Source: Cellulomonas flavigena DSM 20109
Lineage (GTDB): Bacteria; Actinomycetota; Actinomycetes; Actinomycetales; Cellulomonadaceae
Direction: 5' to 3'
NCBI RefSeq assembly: GCF_000092865.1
Contig: NC_014151.1
Location: forward strand, 3,906,001 to 3,970,000
DNA: 64,000 nucleotides
The notes under the pieces are model-generated. The model searched no databases and was not told the origin of the DNA. It was given only the letters and a program-made list of their open reading frames with translations. Every line of letters begins with the position of its first letter. Position 1 is the stretch's first letter. Both the position numbers and the translations under genes were made by a program. Of this stretch, positions 27,593-38,046 are shown piece after piece.

Positions 27593-28771
27593 TCAGCGCC
27601 GCCAGCGGGCGGCGAGGTCGTCGCGCATGCCCACGGCCGTGCGGCGCCACGTCGCGGCACGGCGGACCACCGTGCCGATGTCCGTGTCCGCGGTGGCCAC
27701 GTGCCGTACCGGCACGTCGTGCTCCTGCGCGGTCGCGACGACCGTCTCGACGGTGCCCGGCAGCGCGAGCTGGAGCAGGGTCGACGCCGCACCGACGGTC
27801 GCCTCGCCGTGGCCGAACCGCCGGCGGTACCGCACGGCGGTCACCACGCGCGACGTGAGGAGCTCGTCCTCGGGGTCGTCGAGGTCGATGTCGCCGTCGT
27901 CGGGCGGCAGGACGGCGAGGTACAGCGACAGCAGCAGCTCGCTGATGCGCCGCAGCACCCACCCACGCCCCGGTACCGGGGGGATCACGGTGACGAACTG
28001 CGCCAGGTCGGCCTCGAGCGCCTCGGCCGACAGCCGCGTCCACGCCGGCTCCGTGCGGACCTCGACGACGCGGTCCCACGCGACGTCCTTGCCGTCCAGC
28101 CCGACCCGCTCCGGCCCGATCGTCACGGCCCCGAACCGGTCGAGCAGGGCGAGCGGTGCGGTGGCGAACCGCGGCAGGAACGGCACGAGCCGCACGATCC
28201 CCTGGATCGACACGTCCCACTCCTGCGTCATCGGGTACGACGGGCGCGGGTACGCCTCGATGACGCGCGCCACCCACCCGGCGAGGAGGTCGTCCGTCCC
28301 GCCGGCGTGCTCCTCGCCGCCCGGGACGACCTCGGCGCCGGGCTCGACGGGGTCGAGGGCGACCGCCTCCTCGAGCGCGTCCTCGAGGGCCACGAGCAGG
28401 TCGGGCGGGTCCGGCGGCTCGGGCACGTCCGCGGCCGCCGTCCCCGCCCCGCCGGTGGCCGGTGCGTCCTGCGGCTGCGGCGCGCGTCGGCCCAGCGCCG
28501 GGACGCGCACCGCCGGCAACGACACCTGCGGCAGCGACACCTGCGGGAACGAGATGGGCAGGGAGACCGACGGCAGCGACACGCGTGCCCGACGCGCGGC
28601 GAGCATCCCCGCGAGCGTCCGGGCGGCGGGCGCCTCGTCGGCGCTCGCGGGCTCGGTCGGTGGCGCGGGGACGACCGTCGGCTCGCCGTCGAGGCCCGCG
28701 GCGGCTGCGGGACCCGGCGGCTCCGGGACGGGGTCGACGACCGGGTCGTCGGGGTCGGTCCCGCGTGTCAC
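27593..28771 (-). CDS. Unrecognised 392-residue protein with low-complexity N-terminus
   Basis: No family recognised. The N-terminal ~180 residues are Pro/Ala/acid-rich and include a short periodic tract VSLPSVSLPISF, QVSLPQVSLPAVRVP (5-6 residue beta-like repeats). The C-terminal ~210 residues look folded: EWDVSIQGIVRLVPFLPRF, FGAVTIGPERVGLDG, a PH-like AWDRVVEVRTEP, and a helix ISELLLSLYLAVLP. No signal peptide or clear transmembrane helix. The GTG at 28771 has GGAGGT upstream. It is divergent from the GMC oxidoreductase gene. It may bind a membrane or a partner via a PH-like domain. Confidence 0.6.
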   Translation of the reverse strand: MTRGTDPDDPVVDPVPEPPGPAAAAGLDGEPTVVPAPPTEPASADEAPAARTLAGMLAARRARVSLPSVSLPISFPQVSLPQVSLPAVRVPALGRRAPQPQDAPATGGAGTAAADVPEPPDPPDLLVALEDALEEAVALDPVEPGAEVVPGGEEHAGGTDDLLAGWVARVIEAYPRPSYPMTQEWDVSIQGIVRLVPFLPRFATAPLALLDRFGAVTIGPERVGLDGKDVAWDRVVEVRTEPAWTRLSAEALEADLAQFVTVIPPVPGRGWVLRRISELLLSLYLAVLPPDDGDIDLDDPEDELLTSRVVTAVRYRRRFGHGEATVGAASTLLQLALPGTVETVVATAQEHDVPVRHVATADTDIGTVVRRAATWRRTAVGMRDDLAARWRR

Positions 28772-28903
28772 TGCGCACCTCCGGCTCGACGACGTGCGGC
28801 AGCAGTGTGCCGGACGGCACGCTACCCGTGCAGCGGTCCTCCCCCGCAGGTGCGGCGCGTTATCGTCGCCTCCCCCGCCCGCGACGACGCCCGGAGGTGC
28901 GTG

Positions 28904-30607
28904 ATGGCCGACGCCCCGCACGTTCTCGTCGTCGGCTCGGGATTCGGCGGCGCGGTCGCGGCGCTGCGGCTGTCGGAGAAGGGGTACCGCGTCACCGTCG
29001 TCGAGGCGGGGCGGCGGTTCACGCCCGGCACGCTGCCGCGCACGTCGTGGGACGTGCGGCGGTTCCTGTGGGCGCCGCGCCTGGGGTGCCGCGGGATCCA
29101 GCGGATCCACGTGCTGCCGGACGTCGTGCTGCTCGCCGGTGCGGGCGTGGGCGGTGGGTCGCTGGTGTACGCGAACACGCTGTACCGGCCCGACTCCGAC
29201 GACTTCTACCGCGACCCGCAGTGGGCGTCGATCACGGACTGGCGTGCGGAGCTCGCACCGCACTACGACCAGGCGCAGCGCATGCTCGGCGTCGTCACGA
29301 ACCCCACGTCGACCCCCGCGGACGAGGTCGTGCGGGCCGCCGCGCGCGACCTGGGCGTCGCGGACTCGTTTCGCCTCGCGCCCGTCGGCGTGGTGTTCGG
29401 CGAGCCCGGTGCGCCCGTGCCGGACCCGTTCTTCGGCGGCGTCGGCCCGGAGCGCCGCGGCTGCCTGCAGTGCGGCGAGTGCATGACGGGCTGCCGGCAC
29501 GGCGCCAAGAACACCCTCGAGACCAACTACCTGTGGCTCGCCGAGCGCGCGGGCGCGCGCATCGTCCCCGACACCACGGTCGCGTCACTCGTGCCGCGCG
29601 CGGACGGACGGTGGGACGTGGTGACGGTCCCGACGGGCCGGAGCGGACCGCGCACGCACGTCACCGCTGACCAGGTCGTCGTCGCCGCCGGCGCGTGGGG
29701 CACGCAGGAGCTGCTGCACCGGCTCAAGGCCGACGGCACGCTGCCCCATCTGTCCGACCGGCTCGGGCACCTCACGCGCACCAACTCCGAGGCGCTCGGC
29801 GGTGCGGCGCGCCGTCCCCGCGCCCGCGGCCCGCGCCTGAACAGCGGGGTCGCGATCACGTCGTCCGTCTGGCTCGACGAGCGCACCCACATCGAACCCG
29901 TCCGCTACGGCCACGGGTCGAACCTCATGGCGCTGCTGGGCACGGTGCTGACGGACGGCGGCGGGCGCGTGCCGCGGTGGGTGCGCTGGCTGGGGCAGGT
30001 CGCGCGGCACCCGGGCCACGTGCTGGGGATGCTGACGGGCCTGCGGACGTGGTCCGACCGGGCCGTCATCGGGCTCGTCATGCAGACGGGAGGGGCGTCG
30101 CTGACCGTGCGGCCGCGTCGCACGTGGACGGGCCGGTGGCGCCTGACGTCGACGCGCGGCGACGACGCGCCCAACCCCACGTGGCTGCCGCAGGCCAACG
30201 CCGCGTACCGCGCGATGGCCCGGCACCTCGGCGACGGCATCCCGATGAGCACGCTCGGCGAGATCGCGGACGTGCCGATGACCGCGCACTTCCTGGGCGG
30301 GTGCACCATCGGCGCCGACGTCTCGACCGGTGTCGTCGACGCCTACCACCGCGTCTTCGGGTACCCCGGGCTGCACGTCATGGACGGCTCGACCGTCTCC
30401 GCGAACCTCGGTGTGAACCCGTCGCTGACGATCACGGCGCAGGCCGAGCGTGCGTGCGCGGCCTGGCCGAACGCGGGCGACGCGGACCCGCGGCCGGCAC
30501 CCGGCGAGCCGTACCGCCGGGTCCCGCCGGTGCCGCCGAGCCACCCGGTCGTCCCGGCGCACGCGCGGGCGGCGCTGCCGCTGACGGTCGTGCGCCCGGA
30601 AGCGTGA
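28904..30607 (+). CDS. GMC-family FAD oxidoreductase (cholesterol-oxidase-like)
   Basis: A 567-residue flavoenzyme. The FAD-binding Rossmann motif VVGSGFGGAVAALRL is at residues 8-22, the GMC signature GAGVGGGSLVYANT follows, and the C-terminal segment has HFLGGCTIGADVSTGVVD and DGSTVSANLGVNPSLTITA. It also has a Cys-rich LQCGECMTGCRHGAKNTL loop typical of actinobacterial GMC oxidoreductases. It oxidises an alcohol, perhaps a sterol or long-chain alcohol. GGAGGT precedes the ATG at 28904. The stop lies within the left arm of the terminator. Confidence 0.9.
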   Translation: MADAPHVLVVGSGFGGAVAALRLSEKGYRVTVVEAGRRFTPGTLPRTSWDVRRFLWAPRLGCRGIQRIHVLPDVVLLAGAGVGGGSLVYANTLYRPDSDDFYRDPQWASITDWRAELAPHYDQAQRMLGVVTNPTSTPADEVVRAAARDLGVADSFRLAPVGVVFGEPGAPVPDPFFGGVGPERRGCLQCGECMTGCRHGAKNTLETNYLWLAERAGARIVPDTTVASLVPRADGRWDVVTVPTGRSGPRTHVTADQVVVAAGAWGTQELLHRLKADGTLPHLSDRLGHLTRTNSEALGGAARRPRARGPRLNSGVAITSSVWLDERTHIEPVRYGHGSNLMALLGTVLTDGGGRVPRWVRWLGQVARHPGHVLGMLTGLRTWSDRAVIGLVMQTGGASLTVRPRRTWTGRWRLTSTRGDDAPNPTWLPQANAAYRAMARHLGDGIPMSTLGEIADVPMTAHFLGGCTIGADVSTGVVDAYHRVFGYPGLHVMDGSTVSANLGVNPSLTITAQAERACAAWPNAGDADPRPAPGEPYRRVPPVPPSHPVVPAHARAALPLTVVRPEA

Positions 30608-30645
30608 AGCGTTCCTGCCGGATTCCGGCAACAACGCTTCACGCT
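30601..30645 (+). terminator. Terminator hairpin sharing the GTGAAGCGTT core
   Basis: AGCGTGAAGCGTT (30601-30613) pairs with AACGCTTCACGCT (30633-30645); inside, TGCCGG pairs with CCGGCA around ATT. The left arm contains the stop codon of the GMC gene. The outer core GTGAAGCGTT/AACGCTTCAC is identical to that of the palindrome at 10671. Confidence 0.8.
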
Positions 30646-30693
30646 CCGCACCGGAGCACCCGCGAGGCGGCGGGCACCGTACGATCGCGCACC

Positions 30694-31824
30694 ATGAGAG
30701 CACCGAGGCTCGTCCGGGACGGGGCCGCGCTGGGCGTCGCCGCCGCCCTCGCCGTCGGCGGTTGCACCGCCGGCGAGACGTCCCCCACGCCCAGCCCCAC
30801 GCCGACCCCCGCGTCGACAGCCGACGTGGCGCTGCGCGACGTCGCCCGGGACGGCCTGGCCGTCGGTGTGGCCGTCGCGGGCGGCGGGCACTACGCGGCG
30901 TCCGGCTACCCCGACCCGTTCGGTGCGGACGAGGCGTACCGCGACGTCATCGCCGAGCAGTTCTCGTCCGTGACCCACGAGAACCAGCTGAAGTGGGAGT
31001 TCGTCCGGCCCACGCGCGACGAGTTCCGGTTCGAGGGCGCCGACGCGGTGATCGAGTTCGCCGAGGAGAACGGCCAGGTGGTGCGCGGGCACACGCTGCT
31101 GTGGCACTCGCAGAACCCGCGCTGGCTGACGAGCGGCGAGTTCACCGACGACGAGATGCGGGCCCTGCTGCAGGAGCACATCGCCACCGTCGTCGGCCGG
31201 TACAAGGGCCGGATCGTGCACTGGGACGTCGCCAACGAGATCTTCGACGACTCCGGCGTGCTGCGCACCGAGGAGAACCCGTTCCTCGCGCGGTTCGGCA
31301 CGGACATCGTCGCCGACGCCCTGCGCTGGGCCCACGAGGCCGACCCCGACGCGGTGCTGTACCTCAACGACTTCAACGTCGAGTCGATCGGCCGCAAGTC
31401 CGACGCGTACTACGCACTCGCCCAGGAGCTGCTGGCGCAGGGCGTCCCGCTGCACGGGTTCGGCGTGCAGGGGCACCTGTCGACGCAGTACCCGTTCCCG
31501 GACGACCTCGAGGACAACCTGCGACGGTTCACCGACCTGGGCCTGGAGGTCGCGATCACCGAGCTCGACGTGCGCGTGCCCGTCGACGCCGAGGGCAAGC
31601 CCGACGACGTCGACGTCGACAAGCAGGTCGACTACTACCGGCGGGCCGTCGGGGCGTGCGTCGCGGTCGAGCGCTGCACGTCGCTGACCCTGTGGGGCGT
31701 GACCGACGCCTACTCGTGGGTGCCCGGCTTCTTCACCGGCGAGGGCTCCGCCCTGGTCCTCGACGAGGACTTCCACGCCAAGCCCGCGTTCACGGCCGTC
31801 GCGGAGGCGCTGGCCGGCGAGTAA
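30694..31824 (+). CDS. Lipoprotein GH10 endo-xylanase
   Basis: A 376-residue GH10 enzyme without CBM. The lipobox VGGC (about 20-24) is followed by a Ser/Pro/Thr stretch and the barrel: HENQLKWEFVRP, WHSQNPRWL, acid/base Glu182 (WDVANEIF) and nucleophile Glu290 (ITELDVRV). It would stay anchored to the outer face of the membrane and trim xylo-oligosaccharides before uptake. It is only distantly related to the other GH10 domains here. TACGAT lies nine bases before the ATG and there is no Shine-Dalgarno, consistent with a leaderless mRNA. Confidence 0.94.
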   Translation: MRAPRLVRDGAALGVAAALAVGGCTAGETSPTPSPTPTPASTADVALRDVARDGLAVGVAVAGGGHYAASGYPDPFGADEAYRDVIAEQFSSVTHENQLKWEFVRPTRDEFRFEGADAVIEFAEENGQVVRGHTLLWHSQNPRWLTSGEFTDDEMRALLQEHIATVVGRYKGRIVHWDVANEIFDDSGVLRTEENPFLARFGTDIVADALRWAHEADPDAVLYLNDFNVESIGRKSDAYYALAQELLAQGVPLHGFGVQGHLSTQYPFPDDLEDNLRRFTDLGLEVAITELDVRVPVDAEGKPDDVDVDKQVDYYRRAVGACVAVERCTSLTLWGVTDAYSWVPGFFTGEGSALVLDEDFHAKPAFTAVAEALAGE

Positions 31825-31899
31825 GTCCTCCTCGCGCGGCCCGTCGGCCGGTGCGCGTGGTCGGTGCGACCCGCGCGCACCGGGCGGGACGTCATGCTC

Positions 31900-31929
31900 T
31901 TGCCACCGCACTGAACGCGCGTTTAGGCT
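31900..31929 (+). promoter_or_regulatory. Promoter of the TetR/ABC operon (leaderless)
   Basis: TTGCCA (31900-31905) and TAGGCT (31924-31929) are 18 bp apart, and the ATG of the TetR gene is eight bases beyond the -10, so transcription should begin at the start codon. The -10 is flanked by palindromic AACGCGCGTT (31914-31923) and GAACATGCGTTC (31933-31944), likely autoregulatory TetR sites. Confidence 0.7.
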
Positions 31930-31936
31930 ATGGAAC

Positions 31937-32611
31937 ATGCGTTCAACGTCGCCCGGGGTCGGAGACCTCACGACGCGCGCCCGGATTCGCGACGCGGCGG
32001 TGGCGCGCTACGCCCGCGAGGGCTTCGGTGCGCCCCTGCGTGCCGTCGCGGAGGACGCCGGCGTCAGCGCAGCGCTGATCGTCCACCACTTCGGCTCCAA
32101 GGACGGGCTGCGCCAGGTGTGCGACGCCTACGTGCTCGCCACGATCCGGGAGTCGAAGGAGCGGGCGATCGCCTCCGGGACGACGCAGGAGGTTCTGCTC
32201 CAGCTCGCGTCGCTGGACGAGTACGCGCCGCTGGTCGGGTACGCGCTGCGCAGCCTGCAGGCCGGGGGCGCCATGGCACGCGACTTCGTCGAGCACTTCG
32301 TCGCCGACGCCGAGGTCTACCTCGCCGAGGCGGTCGCGACTGGCCAGATGCGCCCGAGCCGGGACGAGAAGGCGCGCGCCCGGTACCTGACGGTGCAGGG
32401 GCTGGGCACCCTGCTGCTGGACATGACGCTGAACGTCCCCGACGACCCCACGGACGTCCTCGCGATGCTGCACGGCTACCGGGACCGGATGATGCTGCCG
32501 GCCGTCGAGCTCTTCACGCACGGCCTCATGACGGACAACACGATGCTCGACGCGTACCTGCTCTACGTGAGCGACCCGCCGACGGGGCCCGACGCGCCTC
32601 GCACGGCCTGA
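31937..32611 (+). CDS. TetR-family regulator of ABC exporter
   Basis: A 224-residue regulator. The HTH is TRARIRDAAVARYAREGF then LRAVAEDAGVSAALIVHHFGSKDGL; the rest is the helical ligand-binding domain. It is followed by an ABC ATPase (60 bp) and an overlapping permease gene, so it probably represses the three-gene unit until a toxic or hydrophobic substrate binds. There is no Shine-Dalgarno; the start is set by the promoter at 31900-31929. An ATG at 31930 is in another frame. Confidence 0.93.
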   Translation: MRSTSPGVGDLTTRARIRDAAVARYAREGFGAPLRAVAEDAGVSAALIVHHFGSKDGLRQVCDAYVLATIRESKERAIASGTTQEVLLQLASLDEYAPLVGYALRSLQAGGAMARDFVEHFVADAEVYLAEAVATGQMRPSRDEKARARYLTVQGLGTLLLDMTLNVPDDPTDVLAMLHGYRDRMMLPAVELFTHGLMTDNTMLDAYLLYVSDPPTGPDAPRTA

Positions 32612-32671
32612 CCCGGCGAGGCCCCAGCCGACCACCTCCTGCGCGGTACCCCACAGAGAGTGCGATGTGCC

Positions 32672-33598
32672 ATGGCCCCTGTCATCGACGTGCATGCCCT
32701 GACCAAGTCCTTCGGCGCGGTGCGCGCCCTCGACGGGCTGGACCTCACCGTGGACGCCGGTGAGGTGCACGGCTTCCTCGGCCCGAACGGCGCCGGGAAG
32801 TCGACGACGATCCGCGTCCTGCTCGGTCTGCTGCGGGCGGACGCCGGCACCGTCCGCCTGTTCGGGGCCGACCCCTGGTCGCAGGCCGTCGAGCTGCACC
32901 GGCGCCTGGCGTACGTCCCCGGCGACGTCAGCCTGTGGCCGAAGCTCACCGGCGGGGAGGTCATCGACCTGCTCGCGAGCCTGCGCGGCCCGCTCGACCA
33001 GGCACGCAAGGCCGAGCTGCTCGAGCGGTTCGACCTCGACCCCACCAAGAGGACCCGCACCTACTCCAAGGGCAACCGGCAGAAGGTCGCGCTCGTCGCC
33101 GCTCTGGCCGGCGACGTCGACCTGCTGGTGCTCGACGAGCCCACGTCCGGGCTGGACCCGCTGATGGAGCGGGTGTTCCAGCAGTGCGTCACCGAGGCCA
33201 CCGCACGCGGCACCACCGTGCTGCTCTCGAGCCACATCCTCGCCGAGGTCGAGAAGCTGTGCGACCGCGTCACGATCATCCGCGCCGGTCGCACGGTGCA
33301 GAGCGGCTCCCTCGACGAGCTGCGGCACCTCACGCGCAGCACCGTCCGGCTGACCACCCCGCACGGCGCGCAGGCGATCGCGGCGGTCGACGGCGTGCAC
33401 GACGTCACGGGCGACGGCGGACGGCTGACGTTCACGGTCGACGACACCGCGCTGTCCCGCGTGCTGGGCACCCTGGCCGCCATGGAGGTGCGCAACCTCG
33501 TGGTCGCACCGCCCACGCTCGAGGAACTGTTCGTCCACCACTACGACGGCGGCGCGGTACGCACCGACGCGTCGAGCACGGCCGGCGGTGCGCGATGA
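32672..33598 (+). CDS. ABC exporter ATP-binding protein
   Basis: A 308-residue ATPase: Walker [10 protein letters not shown], signature [12 protein letters not shown], Walker [14 protein letters not shown] and the switch His in LLSSHIL. The C-terminal ~80 residues are the DUF4162-like extension seen in drug exporters. The signature SKGNRQ replaces LSGGQ, as is typical of the DrrA/antibiotic-export class. The ATG at 32672 has AGAGAG 11 bases upstream. The stop overlaps the permease ATG (ATGA), so both subunits are made in step. Confidence 0.94.
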   Translation: MAPVIDVHALTKSFGAVRALDGLDLTVDAGEVHGFLGPNGAGKSTTIRVLLGLLRADAGTVRLFGADPWSQAVELHRRLAYVPGDVSLWPKLTGGEVIDLLASLRGPLDQARKAELLERFDLDPTKRTRTYSKGNRQKVALVAALAGDVDLLVLDEPTSGLDPLMERVFQQCVTEATARGTTVLLSSHILAEVEKLCDRVTIIRAGRTVQSGSLDELRHLTRSTVRLTTPHGAQAIAAVDGVHDVTGDGGRLTFTVDDTALSRVLGTLAAMEVRNLVVAPPTLEELFVHHYDGGAVRTDASSTAGGAR

Positions 33599-35244
33599 CG
33601 ACGACGAGACGGCGCCGCGAGGCCACGCCGGACGCGGCCGCGAGCGCCGCCACGACCGTGACCGGCACGCTCCGGCTGCTGCGGTTCGGCCTGCGGCGCG
33701 ACCGCGTCCGCCTCCCGGTGTGGGCCCTGAGCGTCGGCGGGCTCATCGCGTACTTCGGCGCCGCGATCCCGGCGGTCTACCCGGACGCCGCCGCGATGCA
33801 GACCCGCGCCGCGATCATGAAGGATCCGTCGGGCGCGTTCATGACCGGCCCGGGCTACGGCCTGGACGACTACACGTTCGGCGTGATGATCGCCAACGAG
33901 ATGCTCGGCATGATCGCCGTCGCGGTCGCACTCATGTCGCTCTTCCTGGTCGTGCGCCACACGCGCGCCGAGGAGGAGACCGGGCGGGCCGACCTCCTGC
34001 GCGCCGGCGTCGTCGGACGCGACGCCCCGCTCGCCGCTGCGCTGCTGCTCCTCGTGGTCGCGAACCTCGCGGTGGCCGGAGTGCTGCTCGCCGCGCTGCT
34101 GGCGAACGGCCTGGCGGCGGCCGACTCGGCGGCGATCGCCGCGGGGGCGGCGACGGTGGGGCTGGTCTTCGGCGCGCTCGCCGCCGTCACCGCGCAGCTC
34201 AGCGCGCACGCCCGCACCGCGTCGGGCATGGCGGGCGGGATCCTCGGTCTGGCGTACGTGCTGCGCGGGGTCGGGGACGCCGCCCAGCCCGGCGGCAGCA
34301 CGCTTTCCTGGCTGTCGCCGATCGGGTGGGCGCAGCAGACGCGCGCGTTCGTCGACCTGCGCTGGTGGCCGCTCCTGCTCGGCCTCGGCACAGCGGTGCT
34401 CCTGGTGGGGGGTGCCCTGCTCCTGGTCGGGCGCCGCGACGTGGGCGCCGGCCTGGTGCCCGCCCGGGGCGGTCGCGCCGACGCCCGCCGCGCGCTGCTC
34501 AGCCCCGCGGGCCTGGCGTGGCGCACCGAGCGGTCGGGGATCGCGTGGTGGGCGGTGGGGCTGTTCGTCTTCGCTGTCCTCACCGGGTCGATGGCCCAGG
34601 GCATCGTGGACAGCTTCGCGTCCCAGCCGCAGCTCGCCGAGGTGTTCGGCGGCGCAGCCCTGGACGACGTGCTCAGCTCGACCCTGTCGGCGTTCCTCGC
34701 GTTCTTCGCCATGGCGGTCGCCGTGTACGCGGTGGTGTCGGTGAACCGGCTGAACCGGGAGGAGGACGACGGCCGCGCCGGCGTGGTGCTCGCGACCGCG
34801 GTCAGCCGCCCGGCGTGGCTCGGCGGGACGCTCCTGGTGACGGCCGTGGGCTCGACGCTGCTGCTGCTGGTCTGCGGGTTCGGCCTGGGCGCGGGAGTCG
34901 CGAGCTCCGTGGGCGGTGGCGGGCACGTCGGCGCCTTCACCGCCGCGGCCCTGGTGTACCTGCCGGTCGTGCTGGGCTTCCAGGCCGTGGCCGCCCTCGC
35001 CCACGGCGCCCGGGCAGGCACGTGGTGGGTGTGGCTGCTGCTCGTGACCTCGATCCTGGTCGGGCTGTACGGGCCGCTGTTCAACCTGCCGGACGCGGTC
35101 CTGGACGCGGCGCCGTTCGCGCTGGTGCCCCACGCGCCGTACGAGGCGGTCACCGTCCTGCCGCTGGCTCTCCTCACGCTCACGGCGGGCGCGCTCACGG
35201 CGACGGCTGCCGTCGCCCTGCGCCGCCGCGACATGACCGCCTGA
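33595..35244 (+). CDS. ABC exporter permease (polyketide-antibiotic-exporter type)
   Basis: A 549-residue permease with about 12 transmembrane helices arranged as two six-helix halves separated near residue 290. It matches actinobacterial permeases annotated as exporters of polyketide antibiotics; motifs include [24 protein letters not shown] in the first half and [23 protein letters not shown] in the second, internal duplicates of each other. It pairs with the ATPase just upstream. Self-resistance or general drug export is likely; no biosynthetic genes are in the window. The stop is in a hairpin that separates it from the convergent response regulator. Confidence 0.92.
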   Translation: MTTTRRRREATPDAAASAATTVTGTLRLLRFGLRRDRVRLPVWALSVGGLIAYFGAAIPAVYPDAAAMQTRAAIMKDPSGAFMTGPGYGLDDYTFGVMIANEMLGMIAVAVALMSLFLVVRHTRAEEETGRADLLRAGVVGRDAPLAAALLLLVVANLAVAGVLLAALLANGLAAADSAAIAAGAATVGLVFGALAAVTAQLSAHARTASGMAGGILGLAYVLRGVGDAAQPGGSTLSWLSPIGWAQQTRAFVDLRWWPLLLGLGTAVLLVGGALLLVGRRDVGAGLVPARGGRADARRALLSPAGLAWRTERSGIAWWAVGLFVFAVLTGSMAQGIVDSFASQPQLAEVFGGAALDDVLSSTLSAFLAFFAMAVAVYAVVSVNRLNREEDDGRAGVVLATAVSRPAWLGGTLLVTAVGSTLLLLVCGFGLGAGVASSVGGGGHVGAFTAAALVYLPVVLGFQAVAALAHGARAGTWWVWLLLVTSILVGLYGPLFNLPDAVLDAAPFALVPHAPYEAVTVLPLALLTLTAGALTATAAVALRRRDMTA

Positions 35245-35259
35245 CGCCCGGCGGCGTCA
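35242..35259. terminator. Short bidirectional terminator
   Basis: TGACGCC (35242-35248) pairs with GGCGTCA (35253-35259) around CGGC. It starts at the permease stop codon and ends three bases before the convergent response-regulator stop. Confidence 0.55.
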
Positions 35260-35261
35260 CG

Positions 35262-35932
<671 letters not shown>

Positions 35933-35936
<4 letters not shown>

Positions 35937-37075
35937 CGCCCGGCCGCGGGCAGGCGCAGGGTCATCGTCAGCCCACCGCCGGGCGTCCGGGACGGCGTGA
36001 TCTCGGCCCCCATCGCCTCGGTGAACCCCTGCGCGATCGCGAGGCCGAGGCCGACGTGCGAGCCGGAGTCACGGTCGTCCAGACGCTGGAACGCGGTGAA
36101 GACCTGCGCCCACCGCTCCGGTGCGATGCCCGGGCCGCGGTCGACGACCCGCAGCTCCACCCACGAGGCCGCGTCCTCCGGCGCGTCGTCGGGTGCGGGT
36201 ACCGACGCGGCGTGCAGCTCGACGCGCTCGCCCGCGGGCGTGAACCGGACGGCGTTCTCCACGAGGTTCTCCACGACCCGCTCGAGCAGGCCCGGGTCGA
36301 CCAGGACGAGCGGGAGGTCGTCGGCGACCAGCACCGCCACACTCGCACGGTGCTCGGTGAGCACGGCACGCGAGACGACCTCGTCGAGAGCGACCGGGGT
36401 CAGCCGGGCGGTCACGGCGTCCGAGCGCAGCCGTGTCATGTCCAGCAGGTTCGCGACCACCCGGGTCAGCCGGTCGGTCGAGTCCTCGATCGTGGCGAGC
36501 AGCTGGGCGCGCACCGGCTCGGGCCACGCGACGTCGGACTGCCGCAGGCTGCTGACCGCCGCCTTGGTACTGGCCAGGGGCGTGCGCAGGTCGTGGCCCA
36601 CCGAGGCCCGCAGTGCCGCCCGGGCCCTGTCCTCCCCGGCCAGCTCGCGTGCACGTGCCTCGTGCTCGTCGAGGTCGCGCTGGTAGCGCAACCGGTCACG
36701 GGCGGCGATCTCCACGGTCGCGGCGACGACCAGCGCGACGCCCGCGAACACCACCAGCTCGACGAGCGCGTCACGCCCGTCCACCGTCAGGGTGTGGAAG
36801 GGCGGGGTGAAGAACCAGTTCGCCAGGGCGAACGAGACGGCCGCCGACACCAGCCCCGGCAGCAGACCGCCGACCGCCGACACCACGACCACGCCCAGCA
36901 GGTACACGAGCAGCACGCTGCCGAGGGCGAGCTGCTCGCTCGCGGTCAGCAGCAGCACCGTCACCAGCGGCAGGCCCGCGACCGCCAGGCAGAACCCCGT
37001 GACGCGGCGCGCACGTGTCACGTCGCCGCGCACGATGCTCCGGGCGACGGCCCGGGGGACGCTCCAGCTCGGCAC
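35933..37075 (-). CDS. KdpD-like (DUF4118) sensor histidine kinase
   Basis: A 380-residue kinase from the GTG at 37075. Four closely spaced helices of a DUF4118 module (VTGFCLAVAGLPLVTVLLL through LVVFAGVALVVAATVEIA) precede HisKA (ASVGHDLRTPLASTKAAV, phospho-His) and HATPase (VVENLVENAVRFTP, VDRGPGIAPERW, HVGLGLAIAQGF). The universal-stress and KdpD N-terminal domains of full KdpD are missing. The start is uncertain: a TTG at 37141 would add 22 residues, and no good ribosome site is seen for either. It pairs with the overlapping response regulator. Confidence 0.85.
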
Positions 37076-37179
37076 GCCGACCAGGCTCGCACACTCCTCG
37101 GACCTGCCGGCACCCGGCGCGACCGCCGAGCACCGCGGCAAGCACCGGTCGGCACGTGCGGGCGCCTACCATCGGGCGC

Positions 37180-37479
37180 ATGACGCACCAGCCGGAGGGT
37201 CCCGCCCGGATCGTCGAGCACGACGCGGCCGGGCACCGCTACGTCCTGCGGGTCGGCCAGGACGAGGCCGGCACGCTCACGTACGCGCTGCGCGACGGCG
37301 CGGTCGTGCTGGAGCACACCGTGGTCGACCCCTCCCGCCGCGAGAAGGGCCTGGGCTCGCAGCTCGTGCGGTTCGCGCTCGACGACGTCCGCGCCTCCGG
37401 GCGGCGCGTGGTGCCGCAGTGCCCGTTCGTGCGGGCGTACCTCGACCGGCACCCGGTGGACGCCGACCTCGCCATGTGA
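37180..37479 (+). CDS. YjdJ-type GNAT N-acetyltransferase
   Basis: A 99-residue minimal GNAT: LEHTVVDPSRREKGLGSQLVRFAL forms the acetyl-CoA-binding strand and loop, and VVPQCPFVRAYLDRHP is the family C-terminal signature with a conserved Cys. Substrate unknown. TACCAT ends eight bases before the ATG and there is no Shine-Dalgarno, so the transcript is probably leaderless. It is divergent from the KdpD-like kinase. Confidence 0.9.
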   Translation: MTHQPEGPARIVEHDAAGHRYVLRVGQDEAGTLTYALRDGAVVLEHTVVDPSRREKGLGSQLVRFALDDVRASGRRVVPQCPFVRAYLDRHPVDADLAM

Positions 37480-37548
37480 CGCACGGCGCGATCGAGGAGT
37501 ACGCGATCGGGCGCGCGCGGACGGCGTCGCTCCTCTACGGTCGGACGC

Positions 37549-38022
37549 GTGACCACATCGTCGGGGCCTTCCTCGGGCGACCCCTCCTCCTTCGACGGCG
37601 GTCTGCGGACCTCACTACCGCCGGCCCGGTTCGTCACCGTGCGCCGGTGGGTGCTCGACACGGTCGCGGAGCTCGCGGCGTTCCGCTGGCAGCTCCGCGA
37701 GGAGATCAACGCGCGCTCCGGGCTGCCCGCGGTCGAGGCCCTGGGCACGGTGGCGCACGACCTGGTGCTCGTCGCCTCCGAGCTCGCGACCAACGGCATC
37801 AGGCACGGCCGCCCGCCGACCATCGTCGAGCTGCGGCAGGACGGCGACGAGTTCCTCCTGACGGTCGCCGACCACGACCTGGGCACGGAGCCCCGGCTCG
37901 CGGGCGAGCGACCGCCCGGCGAGGGCGGGTTCGGCCTGCAGATCGCACGGCGTCTGGCACGCGACGTCGGCTGGTACCGCACGGACAGCGTCAAGGTCAT
38001 CTGGGCGGCGCTCGGCCCGTGA
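37549..38022 (+). CDS. RsbW-like ATP-binding (anti-sigma kinase-type) protein
   Basis: A 157-residue HATPase_c_2 protein of the RsbW/SpoIIAB type. The Bergerat motifs are visible: LVASELATNGIRHG (N box), VADHDLGTEP (G1) and GEGGFGLQIARRLA (G2). Such proteins act as serine kinases or anti-sigma factors in partner switching, but no sigma-B-like or STAS partner is nearby. TACGGT ends eight bases before the GTG, fitting a leaderless mRNA. Confidence 0.88.
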   Translation: MTTSSGPSSGDPSSFDGGLRTSLPPARFVTVRRWVLDTVAELAAFRWQLREEINARSGLPAVEALGTVAHDLVLVASELATNGIRHGRPPTIVELRQDGDEFLLTVADHDLGTEPRLAGERPPGEGGFGLQIARRLARDVGWYRTDSVKVIWAALGP

Positions 38023-38046
38023 CCCGCGCGCGCCGCGACCGAGACG

